7,387 nucleotides of DNA from Alphaproteobacteria bacterium (GCA_026421105.1 JAPKDI010000057.1:1-7387), one strand, 5' to 3'. Shown: positions 1-6,458, counted from the first letter of the stretch. Program-made: numbers and translations. Notes: generated by a model from the sequence alone, not told the origin.

Positions 1-120
1 GCCGGACCGTCTATTGTCACCGCCGCGACGATCCTCTTCGTTGTCTCGCTCCCCCTATCCCGTGCGCTATGGCGCGCATTGTTTTCCAAGCAGACTGAGG
101 CTCATCGCCATGACCACTGA
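1..120 (+). CDS. Metal ABC transporter permease, ABC-3 (ZnuB-like) family, C-terminal fragment
   Basis: This frame is open from the left edge to a TGA at 118-120 and gives the last 39 residues of a protein that begins outside the window. It starts AGPSIV and continues as a run of hydrophobic residues (to about residue 20), followed by a short basic, cytoplasmic-looking tail ending in AHRHDH. An 'AGPSIV' turn leading into the final membrane helix and a short tail is what I know from the end of ABC-3 family permeases, the membrane subunit of zinc or manganese importers such as ZnuB. Such permeases pair with an ATPase and a periplasmic metal-binding protein, which would lie to the left. The His-rich end fits a metal-handling protein but proves nothing. 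The gene overlaps the next start codon by 11 bases, suggesting one operon. Family assignment from only 39 residues is tentative; another membrane transporter remains possible. Confidence 0.6.
   Translation, partial: AGPSIVTAATILFVVSLPLSRALWRALFSKQTEAHRHDH
96..100 (+). promoter_or_regulatory. Ribosome binding site of the DUF169 gene
   Basis: TGAGG lies nine bases before the ATG at 110, inside the last codons of the upstream permease gene. It supports ATG 110 over the upstream in-frame TTG at 14, which has no comparable site in view and would lie within the permease reading frame. Confidence 0.5.
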
Positions 121-829
121 CTTTACTGCCGCCGCCGCTGATATCACCGATTTGTTGGGGCTGAGCACACCACCGTTGGGGATTAGCTTTCACGCCGGCC
201 CCGTTGAGGGCGTCGACGCCTACGGCGAAACCTACCCTGCGCAAACGGATGGCGGGCGGACCGGCGCTGTGCCGGCGGGATGCGTGTTTTGGATCAAGGC
301 AGCGGACCGGACGTTTTCCACCGTGGCCGATGACCACGGTAATTGCAGTGTCGGTTCTCTCACGCACGGATTCCGCACTCTCGACGAGGTGGGCGGCAAT
401 GAGGATGTTGCGGCGCTCGTCGGAGCCGAGTGGGTCTCACCAGAAGTTTTTCCGCAGATCCCTGTGGTGAAGGAAAAACCCGAAGCGGTGGTTTACGGCC
501 CGCTGGGCGACAGTACAGTGGCACCAGACGTTGTGTTCGTTCGACTGAACGGCAAGCAGGCGATGATGCTGCACGATGCCTGCCCCGATATAAAGTTCGA
601 AGGGAAACCGCAATGCCACGTTATTCCAATGGCTAAAGATCAGGGCAAGATCGCGCTTAGCGTGGGATGCATGCTGAGCCGCGTGCGCACGGGCATGTCC
701 AACAACGAAATGACCTGCGCTATTCCCGCAGCACGCCTGGGCGAGGTAATTAGCGCCCTGAGAACAGCTACGGCCGCAGACCGTCATGTTGCGGCGTATG
801 CGGCACAGGACGCCAAACGCTTTAGCTGA
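110..829 (+). CDS. DUF169 family protein, function unknown
   Basis: A 239-residue protein that I recognise as DUF169 (COG2043-type). The N-terminal part has the usual short helix followed by 'LLGLSTPPLGISF' (about residues 15-27). Two Cys sites follow, AGCVFW (C58) and GNCSVG (C79). Further on come DACPD (C158), PQCHV (C169), SVGCMLSRVRTG (C187) and the closing NNEMTCAIP (C203). The combination of a Gly-Cys-x3-Arg-x2-Thr-Gly stretch, a conserved Glu and an 'AIP' end is the family's C-terminal signature as I remember it. There is no signal peptide or membrane segment, so it should be cytoplasmic. The family has no established biochemical role that I can state. The repeated cysteines could bind a metal or iron-sulfur cluster, which is inference. 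It starts inside the metal permease gene, so the two are probably translated together. ATG 110 was chosen for its RBS and because the family's conserved region begins soon after it. Confidence 0.85.
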   Translation: MTTDFTAAAADITDLLGLSTPPLGISFHAGPVEGVDAYGETYPAQTDGGRTGAVPAGCVFWIKAADRTFSTVADDHGNCSVGSLTHGFRTLDEVGGNEDVAALVGAEWVSPEVFPQIPVVKEKPEAVVYGPLGDSTVAPDVVFVRLNGKQAMMLHDACPDIKFEGKPQCHVIPMAKDQGKIALSVGCMLSRVRTGMSNNEMTCAIPAARLGEVISALRTATAADRHVAAYAAQDAKRFS

Positions 830-849
830 TCGGAACGGCGTTGGTGTCG

Positions 850-870
850 CCCGCGTGGACGCCTCGCGGG
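850..870 (+). repeat. Short GC-rich hairpin between the DUF169 gene and hpnC
   Basis: CCCGCG (850-855) and CGCGGG (865-870) form a 6-bp stem with a 9-base loop in the 76-base gap between the DUF169 gene and hpnC. No T-run follows, so it is not a standard rho-independent terminator. I see no clear promoter in this gap, so hpnC may be read from the upstream unit or from an unrecognised promoter. Confidence 0.25.
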
Positions 871-891
871 GTGAGGGCTATCCTCGGAGGC

Positions 892-897
892 AGGGAG
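892..897 (+). promoter_or_regulatory. Ribosome binding site that sets the hpnC GTG start
   Basis: AGGGAG ends eight bases before the GTG at 906. It decides this start against the in-frame ATG at 786, which lies within the DUF169 gene, and an in-frame GTG at 855, which lacks a good site. The residues encoded between 786 and 905 do not resemble any HpnC N-terminus. Confidence 0.6.
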
Positions 898-905
898 AGC
901 AACCC

Positions 906-1793
906 GTGGACGAGATTGAAACACCACCGGGCAAGAGCGCGGGAGATGAAAACTTCCCGGTCGGCTCATGGCTGTTACCAGCACGGCTGAGGCCGCATGT
1001 TGCTGCATTTTACCAGTTTGCCCGCGGTGCAGACGATATTGCCGACAATCCCGACCTAACGCCCCAAGTGAAAGTCGCGCAACTCGACCGCTTGGCCATG
1101 ACACTTGGCGGCACCACGACGGATGATCATGCCGCCGGCATTGCGGAGAAGATGCGCGCGTCGCTGACGGCAACGGGTGTTACGGACCAACACTGCCTCG
1201 ACCTATTGGATGCGTTTCGTCAAGACGCTACGCAGTCACGATATGAGGATTGGGAGGAGTTGATGGCGTATTGCGCGCGGTCTGCCGATCCCGTAGGTCG
1301 CTACTTGTTGGACCTGCACGGCGAGGATCCAGCGGAATATGCCGCTTCCGATCCGCTGTGTAGCGCATTGCAGATCATCAATCACCTGCAAGATGCGAAA
1401 GAGGACTACCGCACGCTTGATCGCGTCTACGTGCCGCTGGATTGGATGACGACAGAAGGACTTGATGTTGCAGCTCTCGGTAGCGCGGTATCCGATGCGC
1501 GACTGCGCGCCGTACTGAACCAATGTCTGGACCGGGTCGACGCGCTGCTTGAGCGGGCAAGGCCCCTGCCCCTTTTGTTGCGCAGCGGGCGCCTCGCTCT
1601 CGAGTCAGCGGTGATCTTATCATTGGCTCGTGATCTGGCAGCTGCTTTGCGCACCCAAGACCCGATTGCCGCGCGCGTTGCGCACGGGCGCACAGGATTT
1701 ATCGTTCAAGCCAGCGCAGGCGTGCTTGGTGCGCTGGTTCGTCGTGCGCTACCGGGTCGTCCAGCGTCTCGCGTTGCGGCACCGCCACGATGA
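906..1793 (+). CDS. hpnC: Hydroxysqualene synthase HpnC (squalene/phytoene synthase superfamily)
   Basis: A 295-residue cytoplasmic protein of the trans-isoprenyl diphosphate synthase fold. In the HpnCDE pathway HpnC converts presqualene diphosphate, made by HpnD, into hydroxysqualene. The beginning is typical of HpnC: ETPPGKSAGDENFPVGSWLL (residues 5-24), then HVAAFYQFAR leading to the first aspartate-rich motif DDIAD (43-47). The second metal-binding site is in INHLQDAKEDYRTLDRVYVP (158-177), with D163 and D167 placed to bind the Mg-diphosphate. 'LDRVYVP' and the DENFPVGSW start separate HpnC from its paralogue HpnD. The length is normal for the family. Translation starts at a GTG with a good RBS. 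The stop overlaps the hpnD start by four bases (ATGA), so the two are coupled. General phytoene or squalene synthase is the alternative, but the hpnC-D-E order makes that unlikely. Confidence 0.93.
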   Translation: MDEIETPPGKSAGDENFPVGSWLLPARLRPHVAAFYQFARGADDIADNPDLTPQVKVAQLDRLAMTLGGTTTDDHAAGIAEKMRASLTATGVTDQHCLDLLDAFRQDATQSRYEDWEELMAYCARSADPVGRYLLDLHGEDPAEYAASDPLCSALQIINHLQDAKEDYRTLDRVYVPLDWMTTEGLDVAALGSAVSDARLRAVLNQCLDRVDALLERARPLPLLLRSGRLALESAVILSLARDLAAALRTQDPIAARVAHGRTGFIVQASAGVLGALVRRALPGRPASRVAAPPR

Positions 1794-2641
1794 CGCGCGA
1801 CACACTTGCTGTGGTGCACGCTCATGTCAGGCAGATCGTTGATCGATCAGGCACGTCGTTTCGCTGGAGCATGAAAGTGCTTCCGCCTGATAAACGGCAG
1901 GCGATGTATGCGGTCTATGCGTTTTGCCGGGAGGTTGATGATATCGTCGACGAACCGGGGAATGTGACAGCCAAGGCAGATGCACTACGGGCCTGGCGTG
2001 CTGAGGTCGAAGCGGTCTATGGCGGATCGCCTGCGCTGCCAACAGGTCAGGCGCTCGCCGATCCCGTAAAAACCTTCGCGCTGCCCAAAGCTGCATTTCT
2101 CGACGTCATTGACGGGATGACGATGGACCTGGAAGGCGTGATGCGCGCGCCGAGCGAAGCTGACTTGCACCGCTATTGCGACCGAGTTGCGGGCGCAGTT
2201 GGGCGCCTCTCGCTGCCGATCTTTGGTGGCGCCGGGGACAATGCCGACGCGCTGGCGGCGGCGCTGGGTGAAGCGCTGCAGTACACCAACATCTTGCGTG
2301 ACCTAGGTGAAGACATGCAGCTGAACCGATTGTACCTGCCGCGCGAGCACTTGGTGGCGCACGGGATTAAATCGGACGATCCCGCCACGGTGTTAGCGCA
2401 TCAGAATATCGGCGCCGTATGTGAGGAGTTTGCCCAGTACGCGCGGCAACGCTTTGGCGAGAGCGCGGCATTGATTGCCCAAGGCGACGCCAAACGGTTG
2501 AAGCCGTGCCGCGTAATGATGGCCGTTTATCAACGCATTCTTGATGGGCTGGAAGCGCGCGGCTGGGGAAACCCCACCGCGCCGTTCCGTTTGTCCAGGC
2601 CCACGAAAGCGTGGATCGCTTTACGGCATGGGATTCTTTGA
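1790..2641 (+). CDS. hpnD: Presqualene diphosphate synthase HpnD
   Basis: A 283-residue enzyme that joins two farnesyl diphosphate molecules head-to-head to give presqualene diphosphate, the first committed step of this squalene route. Motifs run in the expected order: SFRWSMKVLPPDKRQAMYAV (23-42), AFCREVDDIVDEP (44-56) with D50, D51 and D54 for Mg binding, VGRLSLPIFG (137-146), and YTNILRDLGEDMQLNRLYLP (165-184) with D171 and D175 forming the second aspartate motif. 'NILRD..ED...R.YLP' is the signature of the squalene/phytoene synthase family, and the position after hpnC makes it HpnD. The start ATG overlaps the hpnC stop. There is no strong RBS of its own, so translation probably depends on ribosomes finishing hpnC. 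The end overlaps hpnE by one base (TGATG). The length is usual for HpnD. Without context it could be read as a phytoene synthase. Confidence 0.93.
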   Translation: MTRDTLAVVHAHVRQIVDRSGTSFRWSMKVLPPDKRQAMYAVYAFCREVDDIVDEPGNVTAKADALRAWRAEVEAVYGGSPALPTGQALADPVKTFALPKAAFLDVIDGMTMDLEGVMRAPSEADLHRYCDRVAGAVGRLSLPIFGGAGDNADALAAALGEALQYTNILRDLGEDMQLNRLYLPREHLVAHGIKSDDPATVLAHQNIGAVCEEFAQYARQRFGESAALIAQGDAKRLKPCRVMMAVYQRILDGLEARGWGNPTAPFRLSRPTKAWIALRHGIL

Positions 2642-3894
2642 TGGCTGAGGTTCACATCATCGGCGCCGGACTGGCCGGCCTTTCGTGCGCAGTTGCCCTG
2701 TGTCGCGCGGGTCGCGCTGTATCGCTTTACGAAACCGCCCCGCAGGCAGGCGGGCGGTGTCGGTCTTACTTTGATGACACGCTGGGTCGTCGCATCGATA
2801 ACGGCAATCATTTGCTGATGAGCGGCAACGAGGCCGCGCTGGCCTACCTAGAGACGATCGGCGCAGGCGAAACGTTGACCGGGCCAGCGCAGGCCTCGTT
2901 TCCTTTTATCGATCTGGAGCGGGATGAGCGATGGGTGGTGCGCCCAGGGGCAAGCCCCCTACCCTGGTGGTTGCTGGTGCGCTCACGCCGAGTGCCGCGA
3001 ACGCGGCTTCGCGACTACCGTTCGGGTCTTGGGCTCTTGTTTGCCGGAGCTACGGACACAGTGACAGACGCGCTGGACTGTGATGGCACGTTATACGCCC
3101 GGTTTTGGGAACCACTCGCGGTCGCAGCATTGAATTGCGACCCAAGCATCGGGGCCGCTGCACTTCTTCGACCGGTGTTGTTGCGCACGTTTGGGCGGGG
3201 CGCAGCATACTGCCGTCCTCTCGTCGCCGCACAAGGGTTGTCGGAAAGCTTTGTCGACCCGGCACTCACGTTCATCACCGCAAACGGCGGAAGGGTCCGC
3301 GTCGGTGCGTCACTCCGGGCCATCAACTGGAAAGATGATAAGCCCGAGGCGTTGCAGTTTGATACTGAGACCGTGACCGTCGCACCCAGGGATAAAGTGG
3401 TGATCGCGACGCCACCGACGAGCGCGCAGCGGCTACTACCAGGCCTTAAAGTACCCGAGGGCGCTACGGCGATCGTGAATGCGCATATGCGGTTCGATAA
3501 GGCGGTTGATTGGCCGTGGGAAGCGCCGTTGGTAGGATTGATCGGTGGGACCGCGCAGTGGATGTTTCATCGCGACGACGTTGTCAGTGTGACCGTGAGT
3601 GGGGCAGACGCGCTGGCCGAAAAATCGGCCGACGACATTGCAGCGCTGCTGTGGTGCGACGTAGCACAGGCATTAGGACAGGACAAAGCTAATCCGCCAG
3701 TAATCCGGGTGATCAAGGAAAAGCGCGCAACGTTTCTGCAGTCGCCAGAACAGGTTTCGCGGCGGCCGGGCGCACGCACGCGCTGGCCGGGTGTGTTTTT
3801 GGCCGGTGACTGGACGGATACCGGGCTGCCGGCCACGATCGAAGGCGCAATTATTAGCGGCAATCAGGCGGCGATTGCCGCTATGACTAGATGA
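2641..3894 (+). CDS. hpnE: FAD-dependent squalene-forming oxidoreductase HpnE
   Basis: A 417-residue flavoprotein of the amine oxidase/phytoene desaturase superfamily. In the HpnCDE pathway it reduces hydroxysqualene to squalene. The N-terminus is a Rossmann dinucleotide-binding site, HIIGAGLAGLS (5-15) with glycines at 8, 10 and 13 and the ribose-binding E31 in LYETAP, followed by GGRCRSY (37-43) and DNGNHLLM (53-60), the flavin-contact region. WEPLAVAALNCDP (156-168) is typical of HpnE. The C-terminal FAD motif is FLAGDWTDTGLPATIEGAI (386-404). The ATG at 2641 was chosen because the Rossmann strand begins only three residues later and because it overlaps the hpnD stop. An in-frame start 30 bases upstream would add ten unneeded residues inside hpnD. 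There is no signal peptide. It is the last certain gene of the operon; the squalene-hopene cyclase gene often found after it is missing. Confidence 0.92.
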   Translation: MAEVHIIGAGLAGLSCAVALCRAGRAVSLYETAPQAGGRCRSYFDDTLGRRIDNGNHLLMSGNEAALAYLETIGAGETLTGPAQASFPFIDLERDERWVVRPGASPLPWWLLVRSRRVPRTRLRDYRSGLGLLFAGATDTVTDALDCDGTLYARFWEPLAVAALNCDPSIGAAALLRPVLLRTFGRGAAYCRPLVAAQGLSESFVDPALTFITANGGRVRVGASLRAINWKDDKPEALQFDTETVTVAPRDKVVIATPPTSAQRLLPGLKVPEGATAIVNAHMRFDKAVDWPWEAPLVGLIGGTAQWMFHRDDVVSVTVSGADALAEKSADDIAALLWCDVAQALGQDKANPPVIRVIKEKRATFLQSPEQVSRRPGARTRWPGVFLAGDWTDTGLPATIEGAIISGNQAAIAAMTR

Positions 3895-3968
3895 TTGAGC
3901 GATTGCTTAGTTGGGGCAGTTTCCATTGGCTTTATCGCCAACCTGCGGGCCACGTGATTATCCTATGA
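3891..3968 (+). CDS. Possible 25-residue peptide coupled to hpnE
   Basis: An ATG at 3891 overlaps the hpnE stop as ATGA, the same arrangement as hpnC-hpnD. It opens 25 codons before a TGA at 3966-3968. The peptide starts MIERLLSWGSFHWLYR and ends GHVIIL; it is rich in aromatic and aliphatic residues with a few basic ones, so it could sit on or in a membrane. I do not recognise it. It does not resemble the start of a squalene-hopene cyclase or HpnG/HpnH. An ATGA overlap arises by chance fairly often and 25 codons is short, so this may not be a gene. The repeat of the operon's coupling pattern is the only reason to list it. Confidence 0.22.
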   Translation: MIERLLSWGSFHWLYRQPAGHVIIL

Positions 3969-4004
3969 CGGCCGCCGAATCAATGGAACGTCATCTTTGC
4001 CCGA
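3895..4004. other. Convergent hpnE-dxs intergenic region with two weak inverted repeats
   Basis: The 110 bases between the stops of two convergent genes should hold termination signals for both strands. I see TTGGC (3926-3930)/GCCAA (3937-3941) with a six-base loop, and ATGACG (3965-3970)/CGTCAT (3989-3994) with an 18-base loop. Neither is followed by a real T-run on either strand, so a rho-independent terminator cannot be called with confidence. Termination may be rho-dependent. Confidence 0.3.
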
Positions 4005-5930
4005 TCAAGCGCGGGCCGGCGCCTCAGTCGTTTCGTTATAGCCAAGCGCGGTGAGTGCGGTCGTGACAATTTGTGGCGCATTCAAGCAGGCGAGATCGTA
4101 TTGCGTTTCGGGCTTGTCATGATCAATGAAAAAATCGGGTAAGCACATCGGACGGAACTTGGCGCCAGCCTCAAGCAGGCCCTCGCGCGCCAAGAAGTGC
4201 ATCACGAGCGTTGCGAAACCACCCATGGCACCGTCTTCGAGCGTGATCATCACTTCATGCTCGGCAGCAACGCGGCGGGTCACGTCTTCGTCGAAGGGCT
4301 TCGCGAAACGCGCATCGACGACCGTGGTTGAGAGACCGCGCGCTTGCAAAATGTCGGCGGCCTTGAGCGCTTCAGCGAGGCGCGTACCGTAGGACAAAAT
4401 GGCAACCTTGGTGCCCTCACGCACAACGCGCGCCTTGCCAATGGGGAGCGGTGTGCCCTTGTCGGGTAACTCAACTCCAACCGACTCTCCGCGTGGGTAG
4501 CGAATAGCCGACGGACCGTCATCAATCTGCGCGGCGGTCGCAACCATGTGCATCAACTCTGCCTCGTCACTCGGCGCCATGAGTACAAAGTTTGGTAGGC
4601 TCGCAAGAAATCCGATGTCGTAGGAACCCTGATGGGTGACCCCATCGGCCCCAACCATGCCAGCGCGGTCCATCGCAAAACGCACAGGCAGGCGTTGGAT
4701 GGCCACGTCGTGGACGATTTGATCATACGCACGCTGCAGGAACGTCGAGTAGATAGTGGCGAAAGGTTTGAGGCCGTCTGCCGCCATTCCGGCGCAAAAC
4801 GTGACGCCATGTTGTTCGGCGATGCCAACATCAAAGCTGCGCTCAGGAAACCGCTCAGAGAATTTGTCGATTCCCGTGCCGGTAGGCATGGCGGCCGTGA
4901 CCGCGACGATGCGGTCGTCCTGCTCTGCTTCTGCAATTAAGGCTTTGGCGTAGACGTTGGTGTAGCTCGGCGCGCCGGCGGCAGGCTTCAACTGTTTACC
5001 AGTGACCACGTCGAACTTGGAGACACCGTGGTATTTGTCGGCGGCGTTTTCGGCCGGGTCGTAGCCTTTACCCTTTTGGGTGACGACATGGACCAAGATC
5101 GGTCCTTCGCTGCGTGAGCTTTTGGCATTGCGCAGAACCGGTAACAAGTGATCGAGATTGTGACCATCGATCGGACCGACGTAATAAAACCCCAACTCTT
5201 CAAACAAGGTGCCGCCAGTTAGCATGCCGCGAGCGTATTCCTCAGCGCGACGTGCGGCATTTTCGAACGGGCGCGGAAATTTCTTGGCAAGGACGCGACC
5301 GAGGTGCCGCATCGACCGATAAGGTTTGGCCGAGATCAGTCGGGCAAGATAGGCGCTCATCGCGCCAACTGGCGGTGCAATCGACATATCATTGTCGTTG
5401 AGGATTACGATCAAACGGCTTTTGTTAGCGCCTGCATTGTTCATCGCCTCATACGCCATGCCGGCGCTCATCGCGCCATCCCCGATGACCGCAACAACAT
5501 CGTTGTCAGCGCCACGGAGGTCGCGCGCAACGGCAAAGCCGAGGCCCGCAGAGATCGAGGTAGAGCTATGCGCTGCGCCGAAGGGATCGTACTCGCTTTC
5601 GCGGCGACTGGTGAAGCCGGACAGCCCGCCTCCTTGCCGCAATGTGCGAATACGATCACGTCGGCCGGTGAGAATCTTATGTGGGTAAGCCTGATGGCCA
5701 ACATCCCACAGAATTTTATCGTCGGGGGTATCAAAGATGTAGTGCAATGCCACGGTGAGTTCGACTACGCCGAGCCCCGCGCCAAGATGGCCACCGGTAT
5801 TTGACACCGCATCGATCATTTCCTGGCGCAACTCGTCGGCCACTTGCCGCAATTTATTCTCGGGGAGTTTCCGAAGGTCGGCCGGGAGCGCGATCGTATC
5901 TAGTAGCGGCGTTTTGTCGTTCTCACTCAC
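4005..5930 (-). CDS. dxs: 1-deoxy-D-xylulose-5-phosphate synthase
   Basis: A 641-residue, full-length DXS. It condenses pyruvate with glyceraldehyde 3-phosphate, using thiamine diphosphate, to give DXP, the entry point of the MEP isoprenoid pathway and a precursor of thiamine and pyridoxal phosphate. Visible residues: TGGHLG with H48 and DVGHQ with H79 (active-site histidines), the thiamine-diphosphate motif GDGAMSAG (150-157) through NDNDMSI (178-184), GPIDGHN (252-258), DVGIAEQH (367-374) with the cofactor-activating E372, [10 protein letters not shown] (421-430), and YPRG (478-481) in the substrate phosphate site. It ends with the transketolase C-terminal domain (about 500-625). The start is a GTG (complement of 5928-5930) with AAGGAA just upstream. 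The N-terminal half, for example [25 protein letters not shown] in two parts around residue 110, is alphaproteobacterial in style. It stands alone on its strand here, without the xseB, ispA or tlyA partners common in that group. Confidence 0.97.
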   Translation of the reverse strand: MSENDKTPLLDTIALPADLRKLPENKLRQVADELRQEMIDAVSNTGGHLGAGLGVVELTVALHYIFDTPDDKILWDVGHQAYPHKILTGRRDRIRTLRQGGGLSGFTSRRESEYDPFGAAHSSTSISAGLGFAVARDLRGADNDVVAVIGDGAMSAGMAYEAMNNAGANKSRLIVILNDNDMSIAPPVGAMSAYLARLISAKPYRSMRHLGRVLAKKFPRPFENAARRAEEYARGMLTGGTLFEELGFYYVGPIDGHNLDHLLPVLRNAKSSRSEGPILVHVVTQKGKGYDPAENAADKYHGVSKFDVVTGKQLKPAAGAPSYTNVYAKALIAEAEQDDRIVAVTAAMPTGTGIDKFSERFPERSFDVGIAEQHGVTFCAGMAADGLKPFATIYSTFLQRAYDQIVHDVAIQRLPVRFAMDRAGMVGADGVTHQGSYDIGFLASLPNFVLMAPSDEAELMHMVATAAQIDDGPSAIRYPRGESVGVELPDKGTPLPIGKARVVREGTKVAILSYGTRLAEALKAADILQARGLSTTVVDARFAKPFDEDVTRRVAAEHEVMITLEDGAMGGFATLVMHFLAREGLLEAGAKFRPMCLPDFFIDHDKPETQYDLACLNAPQIVTTALTALGYNETTEAPARA

Positions 5931-5935
5931 GCGTG

Positions 5936-5941
5936 TTCCTT
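5936..5941 (-). promoter_or_regulatory. Ribosome binding site of dxs
   Basis: On the minus strand AAGGAA lies five bases before the dxs GTG start. This supports GTG as the real start; the conserved part of DXS begins close behind it and no ATG fits better. Confidence 0.55.
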
Positions 5942-5972
5942 AATCCCCACCGCAGGCTTAGCTAGCGCTGCT

Positions 5973-6071
5973 TTAGGTTTTGTCCTTGGTAATAGTGGCG
6001 GCATCGCGAACCAGATCATCGAATACGTAGACTGCCGGGCGCCGCCCGTCGAGGGCGATTTCAGGCGCCAT
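5973..6071 (-). CDS. Doubtful 32-residue ORF upstream of dxs
   Basis: On the minus strand an ATG (complement of 6069-6071) opens 32 codons ending at TAA (complement of 5973-5975), 42 bases before dxs. The peptide begins MAPEIALDGRRPAVYV and ends TITKDKT; its composition is plausibly protein-like, with a mixed charged and hydrophobic pattern. GAGG (complement of 6077-6080) lies five bases before the ATG. I do not recognise it; it does not look like XseB, which often precedes dxs. The RBS and start sit in the inverted repeat 6071-6093. It could be a small upstream peptide, the remains of a lost gene, or chance. Confidence 0.22.
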   Translation of the reverse strand: MAPEIALDGRRPAVYVFDDLVRDAATITKDKT

Positions 6072-6093
6072 GGACCCCTCGGCCTAGGGTCCA
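6071..6093. repeat. Inverted repeat, 7-bp arms
   Basis: TGGACCC (6071-6077) and GGGTCCA (6087-6093) are perfectly complementary around a nine-base spacer. In minus-strand RNA the hairpin would cover the putative RBS and first base of the ORF at 5973-6071. No T-run follows in either direction, so it is not a standard terminator. It may be an operator or a leader hairpin; seven base pairs can also arise by chance. Confidence 0.35.
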
Positions 6094-6173
6094 CGGAGCG
6101 CTGCAACCACAATTTGAAGGATTCCGGCCCGCATCGGCGACCGCCGTCGGCTCATAGCAGCAATGGGCTATAC

Positions 6174-6195
6174 AATTAGTGCATTTTGCACAATT
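6174..6195. repeat. AT-rich dyad, possible operator or promoter element
   Basis: AATT-A-GTGCA (6174-6183) and TGCACAATT (6187-6195) form a 9-bp dyad around TTT with one bulged A. The core GTGCA-TTT-TGCAC is perfect. It lies in the most AT-rich part of the region between two divergent genes and next to a possible minus-strand promoter, the place expected for a regulator binding site. I cannot assign it to a known regulator. Confidence 0.4.
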
Positions 6196-6300
6196 CCGGT
6201 GCCCTACGCCTCCCAATCCGTCTCGGCCATGAAGACCTAGAAGGTTTCGGCGCAACCCTCATTCGGCAGCTAATCCGGGCGCGCACACCGCATTGCCGAG

Positions 6301-6313
6301 GCCATTTTATGGC
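6301..6313. repeat. Small dyad GCCAT-TTT-ATGGC
   Basis: A perfect 5-bp dyad around TTT. It has the same size and central TTT as the core dyad at 6179-6191, though different arm bases. It ends one base before the long hairpin that begins at 6315. Confidence 0.25.
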
Positions 6314-6314
6314 A

Positions 6315-6367
6315 TGGCGGTCGGGCAGAACGTGCGCGTGAAGCGTTTCATACACTGCCCGCCGCCA
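6315..6367. repeat. Long hairpin: 13-bp stem with one bulged T
   Basis: The left arm TGGCGGTCGGGCAG (6315-6328) pairs with the right arm CTGCCCGCCGCCA (6355-6367) over 13 base pairs if T6321 is bulged out. The 26-base loop (6329-6354) contains the smaller complementary pair ACG/CGT. This is the strongest secondary structure I see in the window. No T-run follows directly; TTTTT occurs only about 20 bases later on the plus strand. It could be part of a leader RNA upstream of the acyl-CoA dehydrogenase gene, an extragenic palindromic repeat, or a small RNA. Confidence 0.5.
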
Positions 6368-6427
6368 AGTGCGACGACCTGATAGTTTTTCTAGGTTCGC
6401 TTTAGACCGGGCAAAAGTTGCGGGCGC

Positions 6428-6458
6428 GGGTGGGATCGGTTGTTATCGCGCTCCACCC
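6428..6458 (+). repeat. Weak hairpin just before the acyl-CoA dehydrogenase RBS
   Basis: GGGTGGGA (6428-6435) can pair with TCCACCC (6452-6458) with one bulged G, giving a 7-bp stem that ends eight bases before the RBS AGGAG. It leaves the RBS free, so any effect would be on mRNA stability or accessibility rather than direct masking. It could be chance. Confidence 0.25.

Noticed and set aside
30..75. Possible promoter boxes (TTGTCT at 41-46 and a TATG-like box near 68) before the DUF169 gene
   Set aside because: The spacing is about 21 bases and the region codes for the permease end; there is too little to call a promoter.
437..787. Minus-strand ORF of 116 codons inside the DUF169 gene
   Set aside because: His/Arg/Ala-rich shadow of the plus-strand gene, with no domain resemblance.
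14..829. Longer DUF169 protein beginning at TTG 14
   Set aside because: The first 32 residues lie in another frame of the permease gene and read as low-complexity Arg/Ser/Pro sequence; ATG 110 has an RBS and fits the family's N-terminus.
786..905. N-terminal extension of HpnC from ATG 786
   Set aside because: The extra 40 residues overlap the DUF169 gene, do not resemble HpnC, and the GTG at 906 has a good RBS.
3965..4054. A further 29-codon ORF overlapping the 25-codon ORF by ATGA
   Set aside because: It runs 50 bases into dxs on the opposite strand and has no RBS or recognisable sequence; a chance frame is the simplest explanation.
5304..5804. Plus-strand ORF of 166 codons opposite dxs
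   Set aside because: Antisense to the most conserved part of dxs; the absence of stops comes from dxs codon bias and no protein family is recognisable.
6061..6255. Cys-rich minus-strand ORF of 64 codons, at first sight like a small metal-binding or ferredoxin-like peptide
   Set aside because: The cysteine spacing fits no ferredoxin pattern I know, the residue mix is irregular, and no RBS supports the start.
6391..6410. GGTTCGC stretch resembling a tRNA T-loop
   Set aside because: The flanking bases do not form the T-stem, and no anticodon or acceptor arm can be built upstream.
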